This document shows positions 45,681 to 58,600 of a stretch of DNA of 64,000 nt, in pieces. The notes beneath the pieces were generated by a model, which saw nothing but the letters and a program-made list of their open reading frames with translations, did not search any database and had not been told where the DNA came from. The position numbers and the translations under genes were made by a program. This DNA is from Vicia villosa (taxonomy: Eukaryota; Streptophyta; Magnoliopsida; Fabales; Fabaceae), in the NCBI RefSeq assembly GCF_029867415.1, contig NW_026705730.1, positions 186,001-250,000 on the forward strand, in the 5' to 3' direction. Numbering within the stretch: the stretch's first letter is position 1; each line of letters opens with the position of its first letter.

Positions 45681-45829
45681 GTGGAAGCAAAGGATAAGAG
45701 ACAAATGTCATCTAAATGTTCGATGTATCTAATCTATATCATCACATACATCTGTTTGATTTTGTTTGAAAATCTTTTCATTATAAGCCCTGGGCCATGC
45801 CACTTATGGTGCTTAGAATGATAAAGATG

Positions 45830-46310
45830 CTTTTTAGCCAGCCTTGTGGCAAAACTTTCAATGAAGTCAGCCTTGTGACAAAAAGTTTTGATTAATCAGC
45901 CAGCCTTGTGGCAAAAGTTTCAATGAAGTCAGCCTTGTGACAAAAACTTTGATTAATCAGCCAGTATGGTGGCAAAAAGTTTGATTGATTAGCCAGCCTT
46001 GTGGCAAAAAAGTTAAGTTGATTGATTGATTGATTGATTGTTTGTGATGATATAGAAGAGATACTCCTATCATAGAGATGATAAATGTCTAATCTCCTAG
46101 GGTATTTGATTTGGATATTGGGGATGCTTATAAGAAGTCCGTGGGTCCTTGTACGAAGCCCAAGAGGAGGCTATCCGAGGGTCCTTGCATTGTAAGCCCA
46201 AGAGGAGGCTATGGGAGGGACAATCCAGGGTCCTTGCATTGTAAGCCCAAGAGGAGGCTATGGGAGGGACAAGTCGTTTGTACGAAGCCCAAGAGGAGGC
46301 GTGGTATAGT
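45830..46310 (-). repeat. Tandem arrays in family 4 LTR
   Basis: 45830-46010: about 60-bp units with AGCCAGCCTTGTGGCAAAA alternating with GTCAGCCTTGTGACAAAA; the change GGC to GTCA...TGAC keeps the arms paired. 46130-46310: units with CCTTGTACGAAGCCCAAGAG, CTTG/CAAG stems, related to 40490-40610 in family 3. Confidence 0.75.
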
Positions 46311-47484
46311 TGGTTTGAGCTCTTAGAGCGATTTCACCGGGAAACCATACTCTATGCCCTAACCTAAACTAGGGAGATTCTTTGCACGAAGCCCAATAGG
46401 AGGCTATGGGGAACCTAGTGTTGTACTAAGTTGAACAAGCACACATATCACACATATGAACAAACATGAACAAGTATGAACAAACATGAACAGGTATGAA
46501 CAATTATATATATGACAAAGTGTGTGTATATAATGGAGTTTATGAAGGAAATATACCTGTAAGCATGATCCATTTGTATACACGGGGCTCGGGACTTATA
46601 CTCGAGGAGAGGTCCACTTGAATTTATTCAAAGCTATGTAAACAGGTATTCACAAAGGGGCTCGGGACTTATACCTACATGGAGGCCCATGGTATTTGCA
46701 AAACATGGTTGATTGTTTTATTTACAGACGCGTCGTTTGAAAAAACCGTTTGAAAGTTGTTTTGAAAGAAGTTTTCTGTTTGAAGAAACTGAAACTGTAC
46801 AAAGGCAAAGGTATGTACAAAAGGGGCTTGGGACTTATACCTACATGGAGGCCCATGGTATATTGAAAAGTTTTGTTTCTTTGAAGTTTTGTTGTTTTGA
46901 AAATGATTTGAAAATTGTTTGAAAAGGTTTTATTTCGAAGAAGTTTTATTGTTTTGAAAAAAAACTGTACAAAAAGAAAAGAAATGGGACTTACACTCTC
47001 TAATATTCGAGAGGCCCCACTTCATTTTGAAAATCAATTGATCAATCAAAAAAAGATTTAATCAATAGTTCTTTTGAAAAGAAAAATCAAAAAGAAATGG
47101 TTATCGTTTTGAAAAGAATCGTGATCGCTTGTTTTAAAACGATTTTGAATTTAAAAGAAATCAACTTAATTAAGTTAAAACAAGTTTTAATGCTTAATTA
47201 AGACCTAACTGATTAGGGTTTGATCACAAAAAATATTTACAAGTGATTATGTTTGAAAAAATCAAATAAAACAATATTTAAAGTATTTAAAAATACCTAA
47301 AAACATGTCATTTTAAACCTAATTAAAAATGTATTAAATAAATCTTTTTTGATGATTTTTTATGGTATTCATAAAATATGTATATTAAACAAAGAGTGTG
47401 CAAAAAATAAAGTGAAAATAATGAATTTTGATTGGTTAAATTAATTGGGTGAAGTTTGTTAAAAAATGAAAGAAAAATAGTTGC

Positions 47485-47568
47485 AAAAAAAATGGTTTTG
47501 GTCCCTAGGGGTGTTGAACCCACGCCCTCTCTCTCACCAACCAAAACATGGACCAACTGAGCCACGCT
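47485..47568 (-). other. tRNA-like Pol III unit in family 4 LTR
   Basis: Minus strand: A box TGGCTCAGTTGG (complement 47553-47564) matches the TRGCNNAGYNGG consensus at every position; B box GGTTCAACACC (complement 47510-47520); 32 bases between; eight T (complement 47485-47492). Confidence 0.65.
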
Positions 47569-48520
47569 TGTGGCTTGTAATACACACGCCTTCAGTTTAA
47601 TATATTTTAAAACCAATATTTGAATTGTTTAAACCAAAAAACGCGCCAAGAACACAACCCTAACTGATTTTTGAAAATCTTCAAATCTGTGTTGTTTTGA
47701 TCAAGTAAAGGGTCTATTCCACTCGGTTTTTCACAAGGATCATGATGGTGGCCTTTGATTTCATTTATTTTTGTTCTAAGGTGATCAATTTTGTGATGAA
47801 CACGAAGAACCCTAATTCTGAATTTGAACATGAAATCGTGTATGATTGATGAATTATGAAATTGATTGAGGGTTAATGATCAGTGATAGTGCAGAAACAA
47901 GATAGCAACTCAATTTTCCATTTATGATGCATGTATGTATGAGTTTGAAGTTGATAGCACTTACCTTCAAAAACGGCCAAACTGGAAATTGAAATCGTGC
48001 CTGGAGGTGTTACAGATGTTGTTGCTCAATCTGGACAGCTTCAATGGACCTTAGGCATCATGTTTGAAGGCTTGGAACCAACTGGAAACCTCTTGATCAC
48101 CCTGGGGTACCTGATCTGTAGTATAGCTCAAGTGAGGATCGAGCTAGTTGATTTTGATGTTTTAGATCATGGATGATGGTTGGAACAGTTCATATGAAGT
48201 ATATGGATGATGTTAGAAGTGATAGTTTGGACAGATATGGCTTGGTATGGATTTTGGCATGATAAGGTTCAATATATGCAAATATGGAAGTGAGGTAGTG
48301 ATTTTGAGATTTGAGGTGTTTTGGGGGTGTATGAGTGATTCAAACACATCCCATATGATGTTTATGGTTTGCAAGAATCATCACTTTGGCCATAGCTTCA
48401 AGGGTTTGGAGGTTGAGAATTTTACCTCTTTGAAACTTAAGAGACTTGCAATTCAAGAAAGAAAGAGAAAACCTATAATTTGTGAGGTTTTGGTGTGATT
48501 TTGGAAGTGATTTGAACCTC

Positions 48521-48528
48521 TATTTATA
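48521..48528 (-). promoter_or_regulatory. TATA box of family 4 LTR
   Basis: TATAAATA on the minus strand (GGCCTATAAATAGAGG), about 1.59 kb from the LTR start. Confidence 0.6.
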
Positions 48529-50119
48529 GGCCAAGAGTTCTGAACTCAGAACTTTGCAAGTTGCCCAAAGAATGGTGATTTGACATTTGGAGATAGAAAG
48601 GAATCTTGCCATTAAATGCATATGGTTAAAAGTGACTTAACCATGGTTATTTCTCTAAGCTTCTTATCTCTTTCCTATCTGATCCTAAACCAGAAAATAT
48701 CTTCTAATTATTGCATTGGTGTGTCATCACTTGCATTATTTGGTAAGATAGTTCATAACTTTGGCAAAATGACTTGAAATTTCAAGTGAAATGGTCACTA
48801 ATGGCAAAATTCAAAGCCATAGCTACACTCCATATTTTTTCATGCTCTTGGACATTTTGGAAAGCTCATGTTACATACTTCAAAACCCTAGTTGAAAGTT
48901 TCTTCAAGACCTTTAAGGAAATGGGTGAAAAAGATCCATGAACTTTGAAGAAAATGAGGTTTTAAGTGAAATTTCCAAAAGATACCAACTTTGAAGCTCC
49001 ATATCTCTTAAATGGTTGATCTTTTGAAAAAAAAATTATATGTGACAAAGTTGTTCATTGGATCAAAATCTACAACTTTCATGTTGGAAGTTTTTTTCAG
49101 TTTGTAGGTGAAATTTTGAGAAATTCCCTTCCAAAGTTTGGAAAAAACCATTGAAAAACACTCAGAAAATTTTCTAAGTATGAAAAGTCAAACTTTTGAC
49201 TTTTTGATTCTTGATTGATTTTCTTGATTTTTCTTGATCAAATGACTTAATATATCATATATTAATGATTCAAAACTTCAAAAGTCATGGTTGACCAAAA
49301 TTCCCCAAAAGTCAATGGTGATCTTGTACAGTTGACTTTTTTAGACGAGTCGCGTTTCTGGAGATTTCCAATGAACCAGGCTATCCTCATCAAATGAATG
49401 GTATGAATGGATCATATTGAGGCATTAGAGGATATTGAGCCATGATTTGAGTTGTGGCACCATGTCCTGATTAAAAAGGCAGTTGTTCAGCGAATTAGGT
49501 CAAAAACCCTAATTGTCGACCTGATGAAATTGATGACTGTGGATCTTGAATTGAGATGTAATTTCCATTGGATGTTGTCATAGGGATTATTTGAAGATGA
49601 TTGAAACCTTTGATTGACTTCCTGGGGATTTTTAGGGTTTCCCAAATGTGATCCCTGATTTCAGTCCCTGATAGTTCAAAACCCTATTCTGATGTTTTGA
49701 AATTTCACTGTTGATCAATCCTTGTGTAGGAGATGTCTTGAGCCAATGGATTAGGTCAAAGTGATGCACTTGGGGTCTTGAGGTCATGTCCCAATTCATT
49801 AGGTCAAATCTTGAGCAAAAGTCAGGAGTATGCTATCTTCAGTCAAAACCCTAATCTGGTTGGTTCAGAGCCTTTGAGCATTGTTGAAATGAATCTCTGA
49901 GGACCAAATGTTGATTGTTGATGAAGATGATTCATTTGAAATGAAGGGAGAACAAAACCCTAATTGATTGTTACTTGTACTGATGAGTGATTTCTTGATT
50001 AAACCCTGCTGAGTCACAAGTAGCAAACACAAGCTATGCAATTTGTTAGAGATGCAAATGATGCATATGCTATGATATGAGGTGGTATCTTAGGTCAAAA
50101 ATTGGGGTATGACAAACTC

Positions 50120-51307
50120 ACTGTACGAAAATTCATTTTCAGAGTCAGAATTATATTGCTTTAATGAATCACCTTTCTTACGTGCCATCAAACATAGGTT
50201 GGTAAACTCATCATCTCAACTTAAGTAGGAATCCAATGATGAGCTCTCATCCTCTTCTTTTCATGCGATATAGGCTCTACGACCTTTAGAATGTTTTCCT
50301 TTCATCTTGTAGAATTCCTTATCTTTCTTTTTTTGATGTTTGGTGAGACTAGGATATGTTGTTCTATAATGACCCGATTTACCGCACTTGTAACATGTAA
50401 TATCATCATCCTTTTTCTTGTGTTCGCTCTTAGGTGTATGGGTGTTTCTAAATTTAATTAAACCCTTGTCAGTGTGTTTGAGCTTATTCTTTCTTAACTA
50501 TCTATTGCAGCGCTTGATGAAGAAACCCATCTCGTCTTTGTTATGAGTTTCTTTGTCAGAATTTTCACCTTCTTCCTTTGATTTACTATATTTAGATGAT
50601 GAAGCTTTCAAAGAAATATCTCGCTTCTCTTTTTTTCCTTTCTCTTTAGTTTTTGACCTTACTTCGCTAATGGCAAGTTGTTTCAGCTCATTTTCATACT
50701 CGACTAACTTTCAAAATAGCTTTGTAATAACCAAAGTACTAAGATCATTTTCTTCCTTGATGGCGGTAACCTTTGGTTGCCACTCTCTACACATAGACCT
50801 TAATGTTGTTAGCACAATCTTTGTTGTAATAGGTTTACCCTAGTAGCTTAATTAGTTGATTAAGTTGAGGAGTCTAGTTTGCATAGATTCCAAAAATCTC
50901 AGGGTTCCATATGAAACAATTCAAACTCCTTTATAAACATATTGATTTTAAAATCCTTGATGTCTTTCATACCTCGTAAAGAGTTTGAAGATCACCCACA
51001 TACCTTTAGCCCTTGCATGATGTGAAATCAAGTAGAAAACGTTAGCACTTAAAGCGGATATAAGTATATTTCTCGCTTTCAAATCATATAAAGCCTTTTT
51101 GGTTTCAACATTCGTCCAGTCCTTAGGATGTTTTACAACACCACCATCACCCCTGGGGATGAAAGGTCCTTCGGTGATGACACGCCATAGATTTTTATCA
51201 GCTGATAGTAAGTGCACATTCATAATTGATTTCCAGTAAGTATAATTTTCAACTTTGTAAACCGGCACTCTATTATACGCTCCCTTTGGATCATTATTCT
51301 TTGCCAT
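50120..51307 (-). pseudogene. Copia gag, N-terminal part
   Basis: It starts at ATG 51307 with MAKNNDPKGAYNRVPVYKVE. YTYWKSIMNVHLLSADKNLW, GPFIPRGDG and ARNILISALSANVFYLI match the UBN2-type gag of Ty1/copia. The frame is intact to about 50948, then shifts several times. A first CCHC-like knuckle CYKCGKSGHYRTTY near 50370 has Tyr in place of the last Cys. It ends at the AACTC duplication of family 4. Confidence 0.87.
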
Positions 51308-51803
51308 GATTCACAAAACTTTTGGAGTTGATTAGACTTAATAAAAAAATACCATCTCTTGATGCCAATTGTTGGGTGTGCATATGGTAATAGATAAAAG
51401 TCCATAGAGGGTTGAATAGACTTAAAAACAAAATTCAACAAATTCTTCAGATAATTGTAATCGGAGGTTTTTCAAAGTTTGTGCGTGAAAGGTTATAGAG
51501 TGAAAATGTAAAATTATACTTGACAGACAATTATAATATAACAACTCAAATCACTTTACAAATACCGTAATGATTTGATGAAGAACCACTATATCAAACT
51601 AAATCACTTAAGTAATTCACGAGGTATGGTTACTCAATGTTTCAACAAATCGAATTCTAAAGTCACGATGTCATGCAAACTTTAATCACCACTAAAGCTC
51701 TTAATGGTTTTTTAATTCCAATAAAACCTACGCTTTTCAACTTAAATCGCTATTACCAAAATATAAATCTAAGAAAAAAATTTCTACGAAATGCAAGTTA
51801 AAG

Positions 51804-51804
51804 A

Positions 51805-51841
<37 letters not shown>
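51804..51841. repeat. (GT)n(GA)n microsatellite
   Basis: GTGTGTGTGTG is followed by about 13 GA units within the copia LTR. Confidence 0.95.
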
Positions 51842-52639
51842 GTGACACAATGATTTAAAGTGCTTCGACTCTTTCGTCCTCGTGTGAGTCTATGTGCACT
51901 ATTGCAAGTACCTGCACAATTGTATTAGATTTCGACAAATATACAAAGAGTTCATACAATAACTTCTCCGTAATAATGTTGAAGACAATAAAACTTCAAT
52001 TCCGGATCTTGACTTGTATAGATGGCCCACTGCCATACTCTTTTGCGTAATCTTTACTCGACTAACGCTTCCAATCTTCCAATAACACCAATCTTGCTCC
52101 AAGCCTTTGTTTGTAGAAATCAACCCCTTGATCTTACCGATTCCTTGAGCGGTGAAATTGTCTGAAGATGTAAAGAGAACTCCTCCCTATCTGTAGCCTT
52201 CCATACAGTCACTACTAAGACAATTTTGGAGAGAAGACCTTCTTCTTTTCACTGGAATTTGTCATCACTAGTGACAACAACTCGAATCTTGCAAGAACCT
52301 AAAAAAAATTGAACAAGTCTCCAAGAATGATTAGTTTCAAGACACCGCCTCCCCCAATTAATTAACATCTACTCACGATTAAGATGTGTAAAAGAAATGA
52401 GGTTGAAGATGAAAGATTTTTGGTTGCAAGAGTTAACAAGAGATGGTTGATTTTACAGAACATTCACACAACCATTTATGAGAACCTCATAAATGATTAT
52501 TGAATCTCTCTATGAAAAGGTTGACTAAGAGCTTATATATGTGCTTGAAATAAAACACACAAATGAATGAAAAAAGTTGGTTAGATATTTCAAATGAGAA
52601 AGTAAGTGGAATAAGAGAAAATCTGAAAAAATGACCCAT

Positions 52640-52930
52640 TTGCAGTTGATTCCAATCAAGTGCATTGTGTGATTCGAATCATGTGCAATTTGTGATTCAA
52701 ATTAATTTCTCTAGAATCAAATGAAAATACTAGAAAAGTGCATGATTTGAACAGGTACAAATGTGTGATTCGAATCATCAGCAACAAAAACTTGATTCGA
52801 ATCCATGTGATTTGAATCATGTACAATCCTTGATTCAAATCAGAAGGTTCTCAAAAACTTTTGAAAGTCTCTGTTTCATTTGATTCGAATCAGAACTCAA
52901 ATGAAACTTAAAAGATTCGAATCAAAGGGT
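52640..52930. repeat. Cluster of TGATTCGAATCA palindrome-like units in the copia LTR
   Basis: About nine units of (T)GATTCGAATCA or GATTCAAATC recur at irregular 20-35 base spacing. They are imperfect palindromes and may be regulatory repeats of the copia LTR. Confidence 0.65.
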
Positions 52931-52984
52931 TCAAAAACTAATTTTTCATGTTTTTAACACTTTTCTTTGCACGTGATTTCAACA

Positions 52985-54240
52985 GAACGCATAATGCTTT
53001 TATTCTACAGGGTCATACACTTAACTGTTAGCAATTTTATCGAGTTCAAATATAACCAAAAGGTTTATGCATGCTAAATGATATGAATCATGCGTGAGAA
53101 ATCTTTGAGAGGGGCTCAACAAAGATAAAGTACGGAAGCGATAAGACAGGTAATGAAAACATAACCGTATTAGGATTTCTACCCTTGCATAAGATGAAGA
53201 TGTGAAACAATGAGTCCCCTTAGAGATATGCAGCGACACCCGACCCTCTTAGTCGAAATTTAGGATGTTGCGGTCCTAGTTATCTTCAATTTCAATGGCA
53301 ATGAGGAAATCCATTAAACTGTCCACAAAACCATGCCCAATACCTATGTGCGACCAATTCAGTACCATTCATAAAATTTGCCACCTCCGGGTACTGATGG
53401 CATCACCGTCAATATACCCGCCGAGTAAGACTGCTGATGGCTTCATTGTGTGCATGCCACAGACATAAATGGATACCATCAATAAAATCGATTGGGGTCG
53501 CAGGAACATACTTTAGTTGAGTAAAAAAGCGACCCAATGAGGAGAGCAAATTGAAGCTTTTGGAAGCATCAATTGAATATGAATTTGACAACAGTCCCGA
53601 GACAAAGCAGAGAGTAAGAGGTATTTATGGAAAACATGCTAATGGGCCAAATCAAAGGGAGTTAGTTCAAAATTTAGAAGGAGAGATACAAGTCAGTATC
53701 ATTGACAATGTGTTAGATATCAAAGGAAGTTGTTGAGGTCTCCTGTCGACAGTAAGCTCATTCGACACAAAAGAAAATTATAATGCCACCACCGTCGTTG
53801 AAAGATAAGTAACAAATCTATTGTAACTCTAGTTTACAGTGCTATCACCAGATTTGTCGATTTTGATTTATGATTAAAAAAAGATTTATGCTAACATAGT
53901 TGCTTGATGATATAGTTCTCTTTGATATGAGAATTACAGTCTAAGTTACATTCTTCAATGAGTGTTTGTTAAGCGGTAAAGAAACAAGCAAAAGTATTTT
54001 TATTTTATCGTCTCCATAAGGAATAGTGCAAGGGAAATAATGTCGTTCAACAATCTCCATGTTTCTGAGCTTGATTTTGGTGCAAAAGTTGTTTACATGT
54101 ATAAAGTACAAAATATAAAATGAAAAAGTAAAGCATAGGAGAGAAGTTAGCTTTTCGAGATTGAATTTCATTCGTCCATAAAATAAGAATTCTATCAATT
54201 AGTTAAATGCAATCTAAACATTCATCAATATCATCATGTA
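52985..54240. other. Non-coding stretch with unplaced frames, nothing firmly recognised
   Basis: Short frames at 53409-53591 (minus) and 53551-53736 (plus) have normal amino-acid composition but match nothing I know. A CCGTCGTTGAAAGATAAGTAAC segment near 53795 recurs in altered form near 55420, which suggests two pieces of one decayed element between 53300 and 55450. Confidence 0.35.
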
Positions 54241-55400
54241 TCCTCACATCAGTGCTCACGTCTGCAACACCAACGAGAGTTCTACCGCGTTGTCTCATCA
54301 GTGATGTCTCATGCAACTAAACAACACAAAGCATTAAGAATCGATACTCACTATAAATATTATATCTAAATCTATGTCTAGAGTTTAAAACCTAATAGAG
54401 GAAAAGATGTTCTCGATATTAAATCAAGCAAGGATTACAAATAACACCATGATCAATAAATACCTTTAACAATATGTGTTCTCCTAATCTTACCATGTGA
54501 ACAAAGTCAGTCATCTCTATAATCACATATCACTTGTCAACACAGTCCATGTCTAGAGCAGTATTGCAGGATTATATCAGTTGATTAATAGAAGACGTCT
54601 CAACATATTAAACAACACACAAACGTTAAGATCTAATACAAAGTGAATATCGACTCCCAAATCTATGTCTAAAGTTTGGTTATCGATAAGTGACAAATCT
54701 TAAGTCAATAGCTTGAAATACATATCTCAACACAAATTAAACATATTATGAAAAAGAATTAACATCTATATTGATTCAAAACAAAGTTCACGATACAAAG
54801 CTTAAAAGACATACTTACAACAATGGTGAAATCACTCAAATCCCAACAAGAAAAGGTATCATACAAAGAGAAGAGAGAAGATGAGCAAACCCCAACCTTG
54901 ATGTTACAAAAATTGAAGCTAATTCAACTTCCAATCTTTACGTTTCAACCTCATTGTTGATTTCCAAACATTTAACACTCCAAAATTGGCGTCTCACTCT
55001 AAAATATGGTGGAATCTCTAAAAATGGTGAAACCCCTCTCTCAAAATTGAGTCACCTAAAATATATGATGTAAAATGGTATTTATAATTTTTCAAAGTCG
55101 CAGACCTCGCTTAGCCCACTCTGTGGGCGCTTAGCGCGCTTTGTGTTGTCTTGAGAAAAAAATCAACTCTTGTTTTTGTCATAACTTGAGAACCGTAACT
55201 CCGATTTATGCACGGTCAGAAGCGTTGGAAAGCTAATTCAATGCTCTATATTACAATGAATAAATATCATTGGTTGAATACCTACAAAAATGAAATTAAA
55301 AAAATCAAACTCAATGATATTTACGTGATAATGCAAATATACACAAAAATATATACAAATATAACTACAATTTGCCACTTATCAGTGTTCTTAGCTTAAT
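54241..55400 (-). repeat. Non-coding repeat with GC-rich inverted segment
   Basis: An AT-rich stretch ends in CGCTTAGCCCACTCTGTGGGCGCTTAGCGCGC-type sequence near 55090-55135 (GCCCAC pairs GTGGGC), then CATAACTTGAGAACCGTAAC. The layout parallels 23640-23860 and 60420-61150 but the GC-rich wording differs. Confidence 0.4.
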
Positions 55401-56787
55401 TGGCGGAAACAACACCGATGACGCCATTGAAAGATAAGTAACTCTTACTAGTTTTACTAACTCATCACAATAGATTGTCATCATTTGATTAAGTGCATAT
55501 TTGATGTTTGTTTTAATGCTATTAATATTATGTGAGTTTCGCACAATGCTTCTTTGGTAATCTTATTATCATAGAATTGATTTAGTAGTAACCATAAACA
55601 CAAAATGAAAGTGCAGGTTACATTTCTATAAGAAATATTATGTCAGAGAATACAAGATATATGAAGTTGTTGATATGTAGTGTAGTATAGAAATGTATGT
55701 ACATAACGACAACACGAAGATGGCATCATATTAATCCTGAAACTTGATGGATTATATATTTTCTGATTATAAGGTTGCACTAGAAGAATGCTGAATGCAT
55801 CATATTAATTTTATATTTGCGCTTCGAAACTGACAGAGTTTAGTAGTGAATCCTGCACATGAGAAATGTGTGATTAAGCTAGATGAATCATTGTGTGTAA
55901 ATATCTGATGTTAATAAAATACTACCATATGATATATTGTCGTTCCTATATGAGAATATGTTGCTTTATGACAATTATGCAGGCATTAAACCACGTTGCA
56001 CAGCTGCGGAACAGAAATGTTATGATCTCGGTACCGAACGACGCTGGGGCTGATTCAAATCATACAACTGATGTACCAAGCATAGCAGGTGATGAACCGA
56101 GTCAAACAACTGTGGGACCATAATTTTAAGCTGTTATATCGAATAGTAAACCCAGACGGCAACTTGAATGCTTGTAATCATTCTCGTAGTGATACGACAG
56201 GGTTGAACGTAGTTCCTCAGCCAAGAAAGACTTGGAGCGAAGTAGCCAATATCATGAAGAACAATCTTTTTTGCAGTCTACGCTACGATATGATGCAAAG
56301 GCTGAACAAATTCAAAGGAAGAACGAACGAACGATCGTTGACATAGCATAAAACATCACAGTATACAAGAACATGCTACATGACGATATGAACCAAAGGC
56401 TGAACAAATTCAAATTTATGTTTTAAATTGATCATTTATATTGGTAGGATAAAGACGAGTTGTTATCTGTTGTGCCTGTAATTAAGCCATTTATAATTTA
56501 CTTTAAACAATGGATGTCACTTGTTTCTCCTACGTCGGCGGGAGGCACCCCTCCCTTTATAACTTTAAAAATATAACTCCTAAAAATTATGCCAGCAGGT
56601 CGTCGAAAGAAACTATGTCCTATCAGAGTTTAAAATTTTCAGTAATGGGACACCATACACTAAGTCAAAGGAAACTAAGATGTCACACAAAAGAAAATAA
56701 AAAATAGAAATTGAGGAGGACAGAGTTGATTCATTTCGCTCGGGAAAGAATCTAACACCGAGCTCAAAAACCTACTACAAGATTACT
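55401..56787 (+). other. Non-coding stretch, possibly a decayed transposon
   Basis: Frames at 55893-56123 and 56089-56346 are short and unassignable. AAGGCTGAACAAATTCAAA occurs twice (near 56300 and 56395). No terminus was identified. Confidence 0.3.
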
Positions 56788-56796
56788 ACTAACTAA

Positions 56797-56986
56797 GAGG
56801 AGTGCTAGCAACACTCTCTTTTGAACACTCTCTCAAGCACTCACTTTCTTATTGGTCGAAACATGTGTGGGCCCCTCATTTTGAAAATAGGTCCCACATA
56901 AAGTAGTAGGACCCACACATGTTTCAACCAATAAGAAAGTGAGTGTTTGAGAGAGTGTTCAAAAGAGAGTGTTGCTAGCATTTCTC
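56797..56986. mobile_element. MITE, 190 bp, Mutator-like, with 9-bp target duplication
   Basis: Ends GAGGAGTGCTAGCAACACTC and, inverted, GAGAAATGCTAGCAACACTC. The inverted repeat continues for about 75 bases through the AACATGTGTGGG segment. ACTAACTAA is duplicated at 56788-56796 and 56987-56995. The 9-bp duplication and long inverted repeats fit a Mutator-derived MITE. The arms are nearly identical, so it is young. Confidence 0.9.
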
Positions 56987-57059
56987 ACTAACTAATTATG
57001 TTTTTCATTTGTATGTCGTTCATCAGTTACAAATCTCGGATAGAGATGTACTCTCCAAC

Positions 57060-57560
57060 TAAAACGGGGGCATTTAACCCAAGACCTCCCCAGGGGGCAC
57101 CCCAGTCAAGTTAATTGAAACCTTTGACCGAATAAAAAAGACCAAGTTAATAAAACCTCTGACCCGGTAATTCCACAAATCCCCTGGCTAACAAATCGGC
57201 TAACTTAATAAAACCTCTGGTCCGGTCATGCCACAGAGTCGCTGACCAACAAATTGACTAAGCTAATAAAACCTCTGGCCCAATCATGCCACAGAGCCCC
57301 TGACTAACAAATCGACTAATTTAATCAAACCTATAGGCCGGTCATACCACAAATCCCTTAACCAACAAATCGGCTAAGTTAATAAAATCTCTGGCCAGAT
57401 CGTGCCATAGAGCCCCTGACCAACAAATCGGCTAAGTTAGCAAAACCTCCAGCCTGGTCATGCTATAGTGCCCCTGACCTTTAGAAAGACCAAGTTAATA
57501 TACCTCTGGCACATCGGCCTAAGTTAACATACCTCTGGTCGCGTTAAGTTAATATATCCC
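57060..57560. repeat. Tandem array, about 60-bp period, about seven units
   Basis: Units read approximately TTAATAAAACCTCTGGCC, CGGTCATGCCACAGAGCCC, CTGACCAACAAATCGGCTAAG. The left and right ends degrade. No coding content; no related element was recognised elsewhere in the window. Confidence 0.8.
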
Positions 57561-58600
57561 TAAACGTTAAACAGTTTGGGTAACTTATCCTCAACCATAT
57601 GCCAAGATCCGCCAGGATACATCTAGGACTGCTCTGTCTGTATGTTTAAAATGTTGAGATTCATCAAGATTCTCTGGAAGAAGGGCCCGGTGCATTGGAA
57701 CTTTTGATCCATTCGGTACAAACCTGATATACATGAAACTGAGATTCGCCTAGGGCTAGAAATTCAATTTTTATTTCCAACCAAGCGAGTAAAGCATTAA
57801 TCAAGGAAATAAAATGCATTAAGGATACATTCTTATTATAGGAAAGATTAATATGGTAAATATGGCCTCAGTAGAACTCAAGTACTGAACACATGGAAAA
57901 AAAAGTTATAATCCAAAACATTATAAAATGCATCCTTAAAGGATTACTAACGACAATATGATTGTGAATCAATGTAATGTGAAGAAATAAGATCTATTTA
58001 GGATTTTCCAACCTATGCACATCTGAATCTTCCAAGATTTGATTACTGTTGATAATAAAAAACTCCCATGGGCTATTACGATCCTAACAACATGGCCAGG
58101 CATTGGCATAGTTAAAATGAAATTGTAATGGGTCAAGATCCCGCAGGGGCTCTCCGAATTCTCCATGTTTAGAACTAAGTTGGTTCTGAAAACTCCAAAA
58201 GGTCGAGGACCTATTGTGGCTCTCCGATTTCTCTATATGTGTAATGTACCAGGGTTCTTCGACTTCTCCATTAAAGACACAATTTTTTCCAACTTCATTA
58301 AAATTGTAAGTATTCCCAATATACGCCAAGGGGAATCCCTCAGGAATTGATCCATCGTAAAGACCACAAATTTCCAAGAGATTACTCGATTAAATTGTGT
58401 ATCTATCTAGTTTATGTGGTCTGGGATAAACTCAATATACTTCACCCTGACAGGCCTCGTGCTTTGAGGGAAAATGTACATCCCGAGATTTTTATGAGGC
58501 CAGACGGAGAGTTCTATGCACATCTCAGACTCAATTCGTCGGGTCCTTGAAAGTTCATCCAAAACAGTTTCATAAATGATGGATTGTTTACGTATAGCCT
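57561..58600. other. Non-coding stretch, unassigned minus-strand frame
   Basis: A 97-codon minus frame (58377-58084) and overlapping shorter plus frames lack any recognised domain. Nothing else seen. Confidence 0.3.

Larger units (their letters stand above)
45158..50114 (-). mobile_element. Family 4 solo LTR (4.96 kb), Ogre/Tat-like
   Basis: On the minus strand it starts TGTCATACCCCAATTTTTGA and ends CGCCCGCGACA. The 5-bp duplication AACTC is at 45153-45157 and 50115-50119. No PBS or second LTR is inside. Its 5' half resembles family 3 (shared CATGTTGGAAGTTTTT and GTCAAAAACCCTAATTGTCG segments), so the two are sister families. TATA box 48521-48528, tRNA-like unit 47485-47568, two three-hairpin modules, terminal hairpin. 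Confidence 0.87.
20630..51369 (-). mobile_element. Single decayed Ty1/copia element split by four later insertions
   Basis: Minus-strand copia blocks follow in the correct order once insertions are set aside: gag (51307-50120), zinc knuckles and protease (45157-44469), spacer (38135-37864), GAG-pre-integrase (25991-25875), integrase and RT (22676-20630). The copia sequence alone adds up to about 4.4 kb, normal for the group. Three junctions carry clean 5-bp duplications of the interrupting Ogre-like elements, and the codons resume across them. The copia element is therefore older than families 2, 3 and 4. Confidence 0.88.
51370..52984 (-). repeat. Copia LTR adjacent to gag (about 1.6 kb)
   Basis: On the plus strand it begins TGTTGGGTGTG at 51370, directly before GATGCCAAT, whose complement ATTGGCATCAAGAG resembles the tRNA-Met-type copia PBS. 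The outer end is less certain; AACA at 52981-52984 is the best candidate and 52959 an alternative. No matching LTR exists at the other side of the element, so it cannot be verified. Confidence 0.6.

Noticed and set aside
38141..50114. Families 3 and 4 as one long element in which 38141-44463 and 45158-50114 are its two LTRs
   Set aside because: Each has its own target duplication (CTAGT, AACTC), the sequences are too different to be a pair, and copia coding sequence lies between them.
53409..53736. Helitron-type replication-protein or helicase fragment
   Set aside because: Only weak resemblance in short mixed-frame segments; no conserved motif could be confirmed.
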